Below, one piece after another: positions 46,902 to 56,038 of a DNA stretch of 64,000 bases (the stretch's first letter is position 1; each line of letters begins with the position of its first letter). The notes below the pieces were generated by a model that saw only the letters and a program-made list of their open reading frames with translations, made no database searches and was not told the DNA's origin. Source of the DNA: Alcaligenaceae bacterium (GTDB taxonomy: Bacteria; Pseudomonadota; Gammaproteobacteria; Burkholderiales; Burkholderiaceae_B). Position numbers and translations under genes: made by a program. The DNA lies in the NCBI GenBank assembly GCA_013416405.1, contig JACCET010000006.1:62001-126000 (forward strand), written 5' to 3'.

Positions 46902-47407
46902 TTCCCTTTGTTCTGTTGGGCCAGCTTTCTAACCACAGCGTCGATGCGCTTGTTCAGGTCTTCTGTGAACACGTTGATAGCCTCTTTACCCTTCTGCTTG
47001 ACTGCTGGGCGTAGCCAGGGTGTTGCGGGTTGGTGGCTTGAGCCGTACTCCAGCAGGCTCGCGGTCTTCTGAGTCGTGACCCGCTTCCCCGCTTTCTGGC
47101 GTCGGCCGATCTTGTCGCCGTCGTAGGCCTTGCGGCGAACCCGCACGAGGTACCGCTCGCCCTTCGTGCCGATTGGCTCCTTGCCGCGAGTGACGATCAC
47201 GTTCTTCTCCAGCAGGCCGGTGGATACATCACCGTTCAACGCTATAGCGGCTTTCAGGTTCACCTTTGCCTGGTCGCGAATGACGCGTGCAGCCTTGGCC
47301 AGCGATAGCTTCACCGGCCCGCCGCGCTTTGACACGATCTCGGCTGGTAACGACTGCAGCGTTTCCAGCACGCCATTGAGGCCGGAAACGTTCATTTCGA
47401 TCTTCAT
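46898..47407 (-). CDS. HK97 gp10-family head-tail protein
   Basis: The product is 169 residues with an N-terminal helix-strand pattern and a basic middle (VRVRRKAYDGDKIGRRQKAGKR), followed by SLLEYGSSHQPATPWLRPAV, a typical HK97 gp10-like signature (tail completion). It is in the connector gene block in the usual order. Confidence 0.8.
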   Translation of the reverse strand: MKIEMNVSGLNGVLETLQSLPAEIVSKRGGPVKLSLAKAARVIRDQAKVNLKAAIALNGDVSTGLLEKNVIVTRGKEPIGTKGERYLVRVRRKAYDGDKIGRRQKAGKRVTTQKTASLLEYGSSHQPATPWLRPAVKQKGKEAINVFTEDLNKRIDAVVRKLAQQNKGK

Positions 47408-47410
47408 GGA

Positions 47411-47563
47411 TCAATCCAGTGACTCGTTTTCGTCGCGCTCGCCGCCTTCGATCAGATTCCCGTCGAGGTCGAATTGCTGCTCTTCCTCGTCGTACTCATC
47501 GGCCAGCGCATCAAGTAGCGCGTCCAGCTTGGCTTCGATCCGGTCTAGTTGCTCTTTCATCAT
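47411..47563 (-). CDS. Small acidic protein in the connector block
   Basis: The product is 50 residues: a short amphipathic helix (KEQLDRIEAKLDALLDALA) then an acidic tail. ATG at 47563 overlaps the preceding stop (ATGA) and is preceded by GAGGGG. The function is unknown. Confidence 0.6.
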   Translation of the reverse strand: MMKEQLDRIEAKLDALLDALADEYDEEEQQFDLDGNLIEGGERDENESLD

Positions 47564-47934
47564 TGCCCCTCGCTCGGCCCATCGACGACGCGCAAGCGCC
47601 ACTCGCGACGGGCAGTGATGTCAGTTTCCACCGACGTGATGTTGTAGATGCGGCCATCCCACTCGATGCGCCACGCGGCCATCGCCCGATCATCGGCAGG
47701 GAACCAGCGCAGATTGATGCGTGCCGAGGTTTCCGCCTGTGTTGCAGCACCGCCCTGGAACTCACGACCCGGGCCGGTCAGCACTTCGGCGGGCACGTCT
47801 TCCAAGCGGGTGCCATCGGCCAGAACGACCGTTTGCCAGCCACCGGAGCCGGGAATGGGTACGTTGTTCTCGTCGCGCAACGGTGGGCCGTTGAACTGGA
47901 ACGTGACGCGGTGCCGGAGTCGATGAGCCAGCAT
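47560..47934 (-). CDS. Head closure protein (head-tail adaptor)
   Basis: The product is 124 residues. LAHRLRHRVTFQFNGPP near the start and the SPP1 gp16-like layout match the phage head-tail adaptor family. It follows the gp6-like connector gene with overlapping start and stop (TGATG). Confidence 0.78.
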   Translation of the reverse strand: MLAHRLRHRVTFQFNGPPLRDENNVPIPGSGGWQTVVLADGTRLEDVPAEVLTGPGREFQGGAATQAETSARINLRWFPADDRAMAAWRIEWDGRIYNITSVETDITARREWRLRVVDGPSEGQ

Positions 47935-48242
47935 CACACCCCCCAGCCGATTCGGTACGGCGTGAGCTTCACCTCAGCAGCCCGGCGCAGTTTCTCTGCG
48001 TCGTCGGGCGTAGCCTGATACGCGGCCTGCAGCAGCAACATAACGCCCATCACAACACTGCCCGGCAGCGCGTCGGGCTGTTCGCTGCTGGCTTCTTCTG
48101 CCTGCAACTCGTCCAGCGGTCGATTGATGTACTGCGCGGCCTCGTCCTCGGCAGCATCCAGTAGCGTCTGCAGCTTCGCGTCGTCGGCGCTGTGGATCAC
48201 GTCGAGATAACTCTTGACCGTTGCCAGTGTGATGATGCTCAT
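47934..48242 (-). CDS. Head-tail connector (gp6-like)
   Basis: The product is 102 residues: MSIITLATVKSYLDVIHSADDAKLQTLLDAAEDEAAQYINR is the recognisable helical start of the gp6-like connector (DNA packaging) family. It overlaps the glycosyltransferase gene upstream by 4 bp. Confidence 0.82.
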   Translation of the reverse strand: MSIITLATVKSYLDVIHSADDAKLQTLLDAAEDEAAQYINRPLDELQAEEASSEQPDALPGSVVMGVMLLLQAAYQATPDDAEKLRRAAEVKLTPYRIGWGV

Positions 48243-48925
48243 CGCGCAAGCTCCAAGTACATATCGGCGTCGCTACCCACCCATTGGCGCAGCACGACAC
48301 CCTCAGCATCAAGCGTCCAGCGATGATCGGGTCGGTGCCCCATTCCAAGTCCTTTGCGACCCGGCAAGCCTTTGATTCCAACCACTGTATCGATATCATG
48401 GATATCCCAGTAACTGCGCGGCAGCGCATCCCAGAAGTAACGGTCAACGCAGATTCGGCCATCTCGAAACGCACGTTCGGCGGCTCGCTGCATGCCCTTC
48501 TTGTGGTCAGCCGTGAAGGCGGTATTGCATAGGGCGCTGCCGATGTTTTTCATCAAGCGGCAAGCACGATGCTGGACGTTGTAGTAGCGCTGGTTAATTG
48601 ACCCGGTAGCGCCGCCCCCTTTCAGGCGCTGGACGCACGTTTCAATGTGGGTCGGGTGATACCAGTCGTCATGCTCAATCACGATAATCAGGTCGCCAGT
48701 TACGGCTTCCAGCGCTGCCAACATATTGCCTGCGAGACTGCGACCGCCTTCATGCTCTCGGCGGCGCACAATATGCTTCTGGCCGGCCATCAGTGCAGCA
48801 GGCACTTCGCCGTCGTCGGCAACAATCCACTCGTCTGGCTGTACGGTTTGGCGAGCGATCCATTGCTCGGCGAGGGCCATGCCGGTCGGCTGATCCGCGG
48901 TTGGGGTGATGATGCTGATGCGCAT
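48239..48925 (-). CDS. GT-A fold glycosyltransferase, phage-encoded
   Basis: The product is 228 residues. The N-terminus MRISIITPTADQPTGMALAEQWIARQ with DEWIVADDGE and the DxD-like EHDDWYHP motif are those of family 2-type glycosyltransferases. It sits in the head module between capsid and connector genes, next to two further glycan-related genes. The target is unknown: virion protein, host surface or phage DNA. ATG at 48925 begins the family motif; the longer frame to 48991 is not needed. Confidence 0.78.
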   Translation of the reverse strand: MRISIITPTADQPTGMALAEQWIARQTVQPDEWIVADDGEVPAALMAGQKHIVRRREHEGGRSLAGNMLAALEAVTGDLIIVIEHDDWYHPTHIETCVQRLKGGGATGSINQRYYNVQHRACRLMKNIGSALCNTAFTADHKKGMQRAAERAFRDGRICVDRYFWDALPRSYWDIHDIDTVVGIKGLPGRKGLGMGHRPDHRWTLDAEGVVLRQWVGSDADMYLELAR

Positions 48926-48932
48926 GGAGTTC

Positions 48933-49586
48933 TCAATAATCGTTAGTCGGACGCCGGTAGTGCTTGTGCTGGAAGTAAGGATTACGGTCATGCAACCCTG
49001 GCCAGCGTGAGATTTCGAAGCCGAGCTTCCATGCGCAGTAATCCAGGCTCATCTGGTCGCGCAGCGTATGTTTGTCGATCTCTGCTGCCCACAGCTCATT
49101 GAGCGCCACAACTTGCGGCGTATGGTGGCGCAAGATCACGCCATTGCAGGAAAGAGCGCGCTGCGGAGACGCTTTCGTATCGAAGCCATCGGCCTGGTAA
49201 GCGGCAAGCTGGCGCATCGTCGCGTCCGGCATCGCCTTTCTAAGCCGGATGATTTCGCGCGCCTCGTCGCTGATGCGGGTGCGATCGCGGTGAATAAAGT
49301 TCACGAATTCGCCGTACTTCAGCAGCTTTTCTGGCTCGACCATGAGCGTGAAATTCGCATCTATCCACAATGACCATTCGGTATCGACGGTCTTGTGGCT
49401 CAATGTCTTCATCATCCGTGCGGCCCGTGTGGGGGCTGCTTGTGGCGGCATCTGCACGATCTCCCACTTGCTGGATCGAATCTGCTGGTCCGTGAAGCAC
49501 ACAAACCGTGCACCCCCAGCACTGGCTGGCTCATGCAGCGGGTCTGTATTCCCGAATACGGTTGTAAAAACAGTGATGTTGCTCAT
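48933..49586 (-). CDS. DUF616-type putative glycosyltransferase
   Basis: The product is 217 residues. ITVFTTVFGNTDPLHEPA, ARFVCFTDQ, the basic RAARMMKTLSHKT and WSLWIDANFTL match the DUF616 (TOD1/MUCI70-like glycosyltransferase) pattern. The start at 49586 is chosen, because a longer frame to 49994 reads through the next gene in the wrong frame. It lies 7 bp before the GT-A gene and overlaps the gene upstream by 4 bp, so the three act as one unit. Confidence 0.75.
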   Translation of the reverse strand: MSNITVFTTVFGNTDPLHEPASAGGARFVCFTDQQIRSSKWEIVQMPPQAAPTRAARMMKTLSHKTVDTEWSLWIDANFTLMVEPEKLLKYGEFVNFIHRDRTRISDEAREIIRLRKAMPDATMRQLAAYQADGFDTKASPQRALSCNGVILRHHTPQVVALNELWAAEIDKHTLRDQMSLDYCAWKLGFEISRWPGLHDRNPYFQHKHYRRPTNDY

Positions 49587-49972
49587 ACGAGCGCCTTCTC
49601 CAATTCCACCCGTGGGAAGCAGGTCAATGCCGTTTCCCGCGTGCAATTCACAATGTTGAAATTTCGTAGATCCCGCGCGAGCTTCTGAAACTGCGCAGGC
49701 CATGTATTGATAGATCCGGCGTTGCCAAGTCCTTTTGGGTGATTGCCATGCCAATGAGCTTGACCCCCCGTGCGCTGGCAGTCGTAGCCCAGCAGAATGA
49801 CTCGCTGCGCACCCAGATGGACTGCCAGTCCGATTGCACCCGCGCCCGAGTTCAGGTACTGCCCGCAAGCGATGCGACGCACTCCAAAACAGTTTGGGAG
49901 CGGTGAAACCAGTTCGCCTTTGAATGCATTGCCGGCTTCTTCCCGGTACATGTGCCACCAGTCCCGATCCAT
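49583..49972 (-). CDS. DUF115/MptE-like glycan-related protein, N-terminus uncertain
   Basis: From the only usable ATG (49972) the product is 129 residues with GAGAIGLAVHLGAQRVILLGYDC and HWHGNHPKG, typical of the DUF115/MptE-like (Maf-related) fold. The same frame stays open upstream to 50257 and codes EIVCIASGPSLTQADCEE and AVIVTNTTFRAAPWAD, the expected family N-terminus, but has no ATG, GTG or TTG there. The full protein therefore needs a non-standard start or a -1 shift from the gene at 50026-50289, or the gene is broken. Confidence 0.65.
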   Translation of the reverse strand: MDRDWWHMYREEAGNAFKGELVSPLPNCFGVRRIACGQYLNSGAGAIGLAVHLGAQRVILLGYDCQRTGGQAHWHGNHPKGLGNAGSINTWPAQFQKLARDLRNFNIVNCTRETALTCFPRVELEKALV

Positions 49973-50025
49973 CGCAAAGAGGACATCGGCCCATGGTGCG
50001 GCCCGGAAGGTAGTGTTGGTGACAA

Positions 50026-50289
50026 TTACTGCTCTATCTGCTGCGCGTCTGTCTCGCCACTTTCGGACTTCCTCGCAGTCCGCTTGCGTGAGACTGGGGC
50101 CGCTGGCGATGCAGACGATTTCGCGCCAGCGGCCTGGGAAGGGTCGGCAGGCGACTTTGACTCGCTGTGAATCCTGACCAGGCCGTTGCGGTGCATCTGC
50201 TCGGCAACCTGGGGCGAGACCACGAATACATCGCCACGGCGACGCATGCCGCCATGGTCAAACGACTGCAATGCGATAACTCGTTTCAT
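50026..50289 (-). CDS. Small capsid-region accessory protein
   Basis: The product is 87 residues: MKRVIALQSFDHGGMRRRGDVFVVSPQVAEQMHRNGL, then a Ser/Ala/Lys-rich disordered tail. GAGGA precedes the ATG at 50289. Such short proteins with basic tails often follow the major capsid gene. Its last ~130 bp overlap, in another frame, the unusual N-terminal extension of the DUF115-like gene. Confidence 0.65.
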   Translation of the reverse strand: MKRVIALQSFDHGGMRRRGDVFVVSPQVAEQMHRNGLVRIHSESKSPADPSQAAGAKSSASPAAPVSRKRTARKSESGETDAQQIEQ

Positions 50290-50303
50290 GAAATCCTCAC
50301 TAA

Positions 50304-50332
50304 ACGCCCCGGCCAGTGACCCGACCGGGGCG
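50304..50332 (-). terminator. Weak terminator after the major capsid gene
   Basis: A GC-rich stem (CGCCCCGG/CCGGGGCG) followed by TTTA on the minus strand lies 7 bp after the capsid stop. It may reduce transcription of downstream genes relative to capsid. Confidence 0.5.
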
Positions 50333-50338
50333 CTTTCA

Positions 50339-51550
50339 TCAGCCGTTGGTGGATGCGTCGATGCCGTCAAAGTCACCCTTGACGAAAGCCTGCGGTCGGT
50401 AGACGGTCAGGCCAACCCGCTCTTCACAGCGGATCGTGAGCATGTTCTTGATGAAGTTGTCGCGGTCATGTTCCGAAATCGCAACGGCCACGTCTTCACG
50501 ATCCCATCCCTGAACAGCCAAACCGCCACCGAAAGCGCCAACAAGGAAGTCGCCGCCGTCCATGGCCTGAGTGGGAACCACGTTGCGCCCCCAAAGTCCC
50601 GGCTGCATGGTCGAGCGGGCATTTGTGAACATGTAGTTGTTGGTCGAATCCTTCGTCAGCTCAATGGCTGCCCAGTCAAGCGGGCTGATGACGAGGCCGT
50701 CTGCCCAGTATTCGGCCAGCTCTACTTGCAGCAGCGCCAAGCGCAGACGGTCGATGCGGGTCTCGGCCTGCACCAACACCCCAGGGTTAACGTAGCTGGA
50801 TGCCTGGGTGTAAATGCCGTTGATATTCAGGCCGGCGCCACTGCCCTTGAGCAACTGAGCCTCTTCCTTAAACTTCAGTCCATAACGCAGGCGACCATCG
50901 ATGTACGACTGAAGCATCGGCACATCGGCGATCACCTGTTTGGATGCATGGATCCAGTGCGCGATCGTAACGACGGTCGCGCTGTCTGCCTCGAAGGTGA
51001 TGTCAGATTGCGGCTTTCCGTCTTTCGGATTCTCGCTCACCACATCGGCGCTATTGGTGAACAGAAGCTCACGCGCATACTCGATGCTGTTGGAGGAAGT
51101 GCGACCCCAAGAGATCAGGTCGCGGATGGTCAGGCGACGCAGCGCGGGACCCTGGATGCCCGAGATTCGATCAGGAACGATCAGATCACCGGCAGAGCTG
51201 GAGCCCGAGCCGACCGATGCCTGCACCGACATGCGGAAGTCGCCCTTGGGGTTCGCAGCGTAGGCTTGGAAGTCCTCGCTTTCGCTGATCTTCTCGCCCA
51301 GGGATTGCTGGCCTGCCATGGTGCCGCCGCCGTTCTCGAGCTTGGCAACAAGCTGCTCAGCGGTAGCGAGACGGGCTTGCAGCTCGCCTTGCGTGGTCAG
51401 GGTGCGGTCGATATCAGCGCGCAGCTGTGTATCAAGCTGGCCGCGGGCTTTCATGTCGGCATCAGCCTTTTCAGCCATTGCCTTGAGTTGATCGCCAACC
51501 GTCTTCAGGCTGGCGTTGATCTGTTCGATCTGTTGTTCAGGGTTTGCCAT
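50339..51550 (-). CDS. Major capsid protein, HK97 family
   Basis: The product is 403 residues: an N-terminal delta-like coiled-coil scaffold (1-75) rich in Gln, Lys and Ala, then the HK97-fold shell with SGSSSAGDLIVPDRISGIQGPALRRLTIRDLI and a C-terminal MLTIRCEERVGLTVYRPQAFVK. The prohead protease encoded just upstream would remove the N-terminal domain. Position after the protease gene is standard. Confidence 0.92.
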   Translation of the reverse strand: MANPEQQIEQINASLKTVGDQLKAMAEKADADMKARGQLDTQLRADIDRTLTTQGELQARLATAEQLVAKLENGGGTMAGQQSLGEKISESEDFQAYAANPKGDFRMSVQASVGSGSSSAGDLIVPDRISGIQGPALRRLTIRDLISWGRTSSNSIEYARELLFTNSADVVSENPKDGKPQSDITFEADSATVVTIAHWIHASKQVIADVPMLQSYIDGRLRYGLKFKEEAQLLKGSGAGLNINGIYTQASSYVNPGVLVQAETRIDRLRLALLQVELAEYWADGLVISPLDWAAIELTKDSTNNYMFTNARSTMQPGLWGRNVVPTQAMDGGDFLVGAFGGGLAVQGWDREDVAVAISEHDRDNFIKNMLTIRCEERVGLTVYRPQAFVKGDFDGIDASTNG

Positions 51551-51558
51551 GGTGGCTC

Positions 51559-52428
51559 CTATTTCAAAATCGTGGTGAGGGATGCGGCCAGGTTGGCCGT
51601 AGTGCTGAGTGCGGCCGCATCGCGCAGGCCATTCACGGTGGCGTCACGCTCACCGGTGCCGGTCGCGTCACGCAAACCGGACTTGAAATCGTGGATCAGG
51701 CGCTTGGCCTCGTTACTGGGCAGGCCAGCCGCGCGCAAGGCGGACTCTATACGGCGCACGGCGCTGGCCGATGCCTTCGCGTCGGTCTTGCCGACTTGGT
51801 CCGATGGCAACAACTCGTCGGCATAACCCTGTTCAATGGCTTGGCTTCCGCCGATCCATGTTTCGCCGTCCATCTGCCGCTGCACCTCCGCCAGCTCCTG
51901 GCCGCTGCGGGCCGCGTAGATATCGGCCATAGCCGCGTCGAACGGTTCCATCATTTCGGCATACTCGCGCAAGTCGTGTCGGTTGCCCTGGGCCATCACC
52001 CAGCAGTTGTGAACCATCAGGAAGCCGGCACGGGCGACCTGCACGGTGTCGCCGGCCATAGCAATGATGGATGCTGCAGACGCGGCCAGGCCCAACACCT
52101 TGATGGTCACCTCGCCCTGGTGCTCGCGCAGCAGGTTGTAGATGGCCAGGCCTTCGAACATGTCGCCACCAGGGCTATTCACATTGACGGTAACGGGGCC
52201 AGCGCCCATGGCTCGCAGGGCGCCGGCGACGCGCTTGGCCGTCACGCCTTCGCCCGTCCACCAGTCGTAGCCGATGACGTCATACACGCTGATGGAGCGT
52301 TCCGCCTCGTTGTCGGCGGCGGCGCGCACGCCGGCATCCCAGCGATCCAGCGCACGGGGCGCGACATACGACGCGACGGCAGCACAAGGCCGCCCGGCCG
52401 GCGCTGCAGGCAGGTTTTTTATGCTCAT
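51559..52428 (-). CDS. ClpP-like prohead protease
   Basis: The product is 289 residues. The ClpP-type fold is shown by VNVNSPGGDMFEGLAIYNLL (oxyanion strand), catalytic Ser in GLAASAASIIAM and His in FLMVHNCW. The C-terminal part (about 205-289) is charged and probably disordered or scaffold-like. It processes capsid in assembly. It lies between portal and capsid, as in HK97-like phages. Confidence 0.9.
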   Translation of the reverse strand: MSIKNLPAAPAGRPCAAVASYVAPRALDRWDAGVRAAADNEAERSISVYDVIGYDWWTGEGVTAKRVAGALRAMGAGPVTVNVNSPGGDMFEGLAIYNLLREHQGEVTIKVLGLAASAASIIAMAGDTVQVARAGFLMVHNCWVMAQGNRHDLREYAEMMEPFDAAMADIYAARSGQELAEVQRQMDGETWIGGSQAIEQGYADELLPSDQVGKTDAKASASAVRRIESALRAAGLPSNEAKRLIHDFKSGLRDATGTGERDATVNGLRDAAALSTTANLAASLTTILK

Positions 52429-52439
52429 TTGGATTTCCT

Positions 52440-53738
52440 TCAGGTGTCGGCTTGTGAAGCCATCATGTCTTTAAGCCAGTTCGCCATGGCGGTGCGGGCT
52501 TGTTGGTCGGCGGTCGTGCTGCCCAGCTGGTCCAGCGGCGCCAAGGCCGTCTGCACCGTGAGTACCGAAGCATTGCCACCCATGGGTGCGCGGTCTTCGA
52601 GTTCGCGCACCTCATCTCGGGTCAGAATGCCGTTGTTGACCATGACGCTGTAGAAGGCGGCGCGTGCGGCGCTGTCGGCGCGCAGCAGGCCTTCCACGGA
52701 AAACTTCGGGTAGTAACGCAGACGCTCCGCCGGCGTGAGTAAGTCCTTGACAATGCTCTGCTCGATGCGCTTGAGCCAGGGCCCTAGCGTGAACACCAGG
52801 AACCCGATCATTTGCTGCTCAATACCCGTGCCCCAGCTGGTGGACTTTTCGGTATGGCCCACCATCCAGGGAGGAACGCGAAACCAGCGGCAGATTTCCT
52901 GAATGCTAAAACCGCGCGATTCGAGCAGCTGGGCATCCACAGGATCGATGCCAAGGGTACCGACCTCCATGTCCGCTTCCAAAATAGCGGGGCGCCCGGC
53001 ATTAATGGCACCAGATAGCCGCCCTTCAATAAGCTCTCGCGCGGCATCGCGCTGCTCGGGACGCATGACCTTCGGGTATTTGAACCAGGTCGTTGGCATC
53101 AGCCCTCGTTTGAATACACCCGCAGCCGCCTCATCGGTGGCCAGGGCAGAGCCAAACACCTGAGCGCCGTATTGAATGACCGATACACCGTTCGCGCCGT
53201 CCAATGACCAGCCCGGTATGGTCCAGATGCGCGAGGCTGGGATGATTCTCTGGCGGCCATTCTCATCGGTATAGCGGTACTCCTTGGAGCCGTCACCCTT
53301 GCGCGAAATGGAAAGCCGAGGTGGGTACAAGAAGTTCAGACCCACCACACGCTCACCAACCATGAGCTTTTCGCAGCGGCCATTACCGCGCAACAGCATG
53401 GCCGCTACGACCGACTCCCAGAAGACCGATGAGACGGTGTCTGTATTTGGTTGCGAGCCGATAATAAAATGCAATGGATGCTGGGGCGCTGGGCGCTTGC
53501 CGGCGCTGGTGCGCTCATGCATACCGAGCGGCAACGTGCCGATGGTCTCAGAGATCAGCCGCGCACACGCCCAAACCGCCGACAGCTGCAGGACATTTTG
53601 GTCATTAACGTTCACACCAGCCGAGCTGCTCACCCCAAGGCGTGCCCAGGCATCCACGTCGGTCAGGCCAAACGGCGCACCCAGCCAGCCGAGCACTGCC
53701 GCCCGAACCCGGCCGATTTTCTGCGCTTTGTGTTTCAT
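52440..53738 (-). CDS. Phage portal protein, HK97 family
   Basis: The product is 432 residues: LGVSSSAGVNVNDQNVLQLSAVWACARLISETIGTLPLGM is the typical HK97-type portal start, followed by LNFLYPPRLSISRKGDG and SIQEICRWFRVPPWMVGH. It forms the DNA channel at the head vertex. It overlaps the terminase gene by 4 bp. Confidence 0.94.
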   Translation of the reverse strand: MKHKAQKIGRVRAAVLGWLGAPFGLTDVDAWARLGVSSSAGVNVNDQNVLQLSAVWACARLISETIGTLPLGMHERTSAGKRPAPQHPLHFIIGSQPNTDTVSSVFWESVVAAMLLRGNGRCEKLMVGERVVGLNFLYPPRLSISRKGDGSKEYRYTDENGRQRIIPASRIWTIPGWSLDGANGVSVIQYGAQVFGSALATDEAAAGVFKRGLMPTTWFKYPKVMRPEQRDAARELIEGRLSGAINAGRPAILEADMEVGTLGIDPVDAQLLESRGFSIQEICRWFRVPPWMVGHTEKSTSWGTGIEQQMIGFLVFTLGPWLKRIEQSIVKDLLTPAERLRYYPKFSVEGLLRADSAARAAFYSVMVNNGILTRDEVRELEDRAPMGGNASVLTVQTALAPLDQLGSTTADQQARTAMANWLKDMMASQADT

Positions 53739-55420
53739 CCAATCACCGCGTTATTTAAGAAGTCGGAAAGGTCGCCGGCCTCATCACCGCCCAGGGCCCG
53801 GGCCATAGCCATGATCATGGCCACTGGCGCATCGATCTTGTTCTCGGGCTTTTCCTTGGTCGGATGGCGCAACCCAGAGAACTTGGACTCACGCATCACC
53901 ACATTACTCACCATCCAGGCCACCGCCGGGTTTGCATCATGGGTCAGTTCCTTTGTGAGCGCCAGGTTCTCGATTTCCACAATCGGCAGCGTGAACCGTG
54001 CCGAGGTTTGCGGCATCTCGACCATCAAGATGCCATCCTCATCGGCCAGCTTCGTCGCGAAATACGTCGCAAATTTCGGGTCGAACACCACTTCCTGAAT
54101 ACGATGCGAGTGCGAAAGCGCCTGCAGATCAGCACGGATCACATCAAAATCGGTTGCGTTGCCAGGCGTCACGATCAGGTGCCCGGACTGCTCCCAGGTG
54201 TAAAAATGCCGGTTCTCAGGTGCGTGTGCCTGATCCTCATTCAGATACAGGCGAAAGAGCACCGCATATCCACCGGGCTGCTTGAACACGATGGCCAGGG
54301 CGGCAATGTCGCTTTTCTCAGCCAAGTCCAGGCCGACCCAGCATGGCTGACCAGCAAAGTCGTCAATGCACAAATCAGGTGCGCCACACGCTGCCCACTC
54401 TTCTGCGCCCAGCCACTTCGAGCCGCCACGCAGCCAGATATTTAACCGTTTTGTCAATAGGTTCGGCAGCTGGCTGGGCTGGCGCCGTGCCCGGTCAACC
54501 ATGGCCTGCAGCTGCTCTTCGTAGACAGAAATGCCCAAGTTCGGGTTGGCCTTGGCCCACTCGATCGGATCATCCCATCGGGCAGGGTCGTCAACGGTAT
54601 AGATAATGACAAGCAACTCGTCGTCTTCAAACAGGCCCTCGAGGACCTTCTCGGCATACTCGTGCTGCGCGTAACCAAAGGAAGACAGGTCAAAGCCCGC
54701 CGTCGTAATCTCCCAAATCAGCGGCTGGCGGCGCGCGCCCATACCGGACTTGATGATGTCGTAGATCTCCCGATTCGGGTGGGCGTGCACCTCGTCCAGC
54801 AGGCCTGCATGCGGGTTCAGCCCGTCCAGGCTCTTCGCGTCCCGGCCCAAGGGTACGAACTTGTCAGCACGTCCTGGCCTTGGGTCATACATCTCGTTCA
54901 GGCGGATGCCAACATTGCGGCGTAAGTGGGGCGACACCTCCACCATACGCAGTGCTTCACTGTGCAGTATCTTGGCCTGATCCATCTTGGTGGCCGCGCT
55001 ATACACTTCGGCGCCACCTTCGCCATCGAAAAGGAAAAGGTACAGGCCCACGCCCGCCAACTTGGTGGTCTTACCGTTTTTACGGGGAACTTCCTCCCAC
55101 ACTTCACGGAAGCGGCGCGTGCCGTCGGCGCGCATCCAGCCAAATGCCAGGGCTACCCAGAACTGCTGCCACAAGGCCAGCTCAAACGGCTGGCCAGCCC
55201 ACTCACCCTTGGAGTGGCGCAGGAACAAAAAGGACTCGAGCGCGTGCTGCGCGAGCTCTTCGCTGAAGTACAGGCCCCGAGCATGGCAGGTTTCCAAATC
55301 CCGATAGTGGCGTTCGACGGCCAGGCGAATCCACTTGCACACAACAATCTCGCCTGCAATCACCTTGCGGCCATAGGCATCCCAGTCAAACGAACGATCT
55401 GGGAGCGGTTGCGCACTCAT
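53735..55420 (-). CDS. Terminase large subunit
   Basis: The product is 561 residues. The ATPase domain has Walker A-like VPRKNGKTTKLAG (about 110-122) and Walker B LLDEVHAHPN. The nuclease domain includes acidic residues in WVGLDLAEKSDIAAL. The length and motifs fit the HK97/phiE125-type packaging motor. Overlaps of 4 bp link it to both the small terminase and portal genes. Confidence 0.95.
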   Translation of the reverse strand: MSAQPLPDRSFDWDAYGRKVIAGEIVVCKWIRLAVERHYRDLETCHARGLYFSEELAQHALESFLFLRHSKGEWAGQPFELALWQQFWVALAFGWMRADGTRRFREVWEEVPRKNGKTTKLAGVGLYLFLFDGEGGAEVYSAATKMDQAKILHSEALRMVEVSPHLRRNVGIRLNEMYDPRPGRADKFVPLGRDAKSLDGLNPHAGLLDEVHAHPNREIYDIIKSGMGARRQPLIWEITTAGFDLSSFGYAQHEYAEKVLEGLFEDDELLVIIYTVDDPARWDDPIEWAKANPNLGISVYEEQLQAMVDRARRQPSQLPNLLTKRLNIWLRGGSKWLGAEEWAACGAPDLCIDDFAGQPCWVGLDLAEKSDIAALAIVFKQPGGYAVLFRLYLNEDQAHAPENRHFYTWEQSGHLIVTPGNATDFDVIRADLQALSHSHRIQEVVFDPKFATYFATKLADEDGILMVEMPQTSARFTLPIVEIENLALTKELTHDANPAVAWMVSNVVMRESKFSGLRHPTKEKPENKIDAPVAMIMAMARALGGDEAGDLSDFLNNAVIG

Positions 55421-55920
55421 ACTGACCTCATGCCAGCGGCCACGCGACGGCGCCGGTGCATTTCAACTGGATCATCCATGCCTGGCAGAACACCCTGCCC
55501 TGGCTGGGCACGCTCACCGAGCATCTTCTGAAATGACGGGATGGTCAGAGCCGCCTCAGGCAGCCACTGCAACAGCTCCTTCTTCAGGTTGCGTGCCACA
55601 TAGAATATTTGGTGCGGCTGCTCATAGCCGTTGGGCGTTTTGACAAAGTAGTTGCCATCCTTCTCACGCATCAGCTTGGTCAGCTGCTCCTCGGCATCAA
55701 CCCAACGCACGAAGGTGCGACAGATCACCATCAGCATCATGGCGTCGGTACGGTGTATTAGGCCGACCTCTTGAAGGGCAGAGGTGACGTGCTCCCAGAC
55801 CTTTTTCTCCTTAACGTTCAGCTTGGCCAGCGGTGCCGGAATACAAGACTGCACAGAATCGGCAGGCGCAGTGATCCCTACCAAGGAACCAGACGGCACC
55901 GGGTAGAGATGAGTATCCAT
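55417..55920 (-). CDS. Terminase small subunit, P27 family
   Basis: The product is 167 residues with helical DNA-binding sequence (AKLNVKEKKVWEHVTSALQEVGLIHRTDAMMLMVICRTFVRW) that fits P27-type small terminases. It recognises the packaging site, perhaps in the 118 bp between it and the HNH gene. No clear ribosome-binding site precedes the ATG at 55920. Confidence 0.85.
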   Translation of the reverse strand: MDTHLYPVPSGSLVGITAPADSVQSCIPAPLAKLNVKEKKVWEHVTSALQEVGLIHRTDAMMLMVICRTFVRWVDAEEQLTKLMREKDGNYFVKTPNGYEQPHQIFYVARNLKKELLQWLPEAALTIPSFQKMLGERAQPGQGVLPGMDDPVEMHRRRRVAAGMRSV

Positions 55921-56038
55921 GCAACAAAGGGAGGCTATTTCTAACCCCCCCCCTATTCAAAAATGTGACCTGCAAAAATAAAGACTGGGCGGCGGGTGTC
56001 CGCCGGCACCGGCTGAAGTTCTCCCCCACCCCTACCGC

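Noticed and set aside
50186-51826. Plus-strand open frame (546 codons) across the capsid gene
   Set aside because: Shadow of the major capsid and protease genes; no motif.
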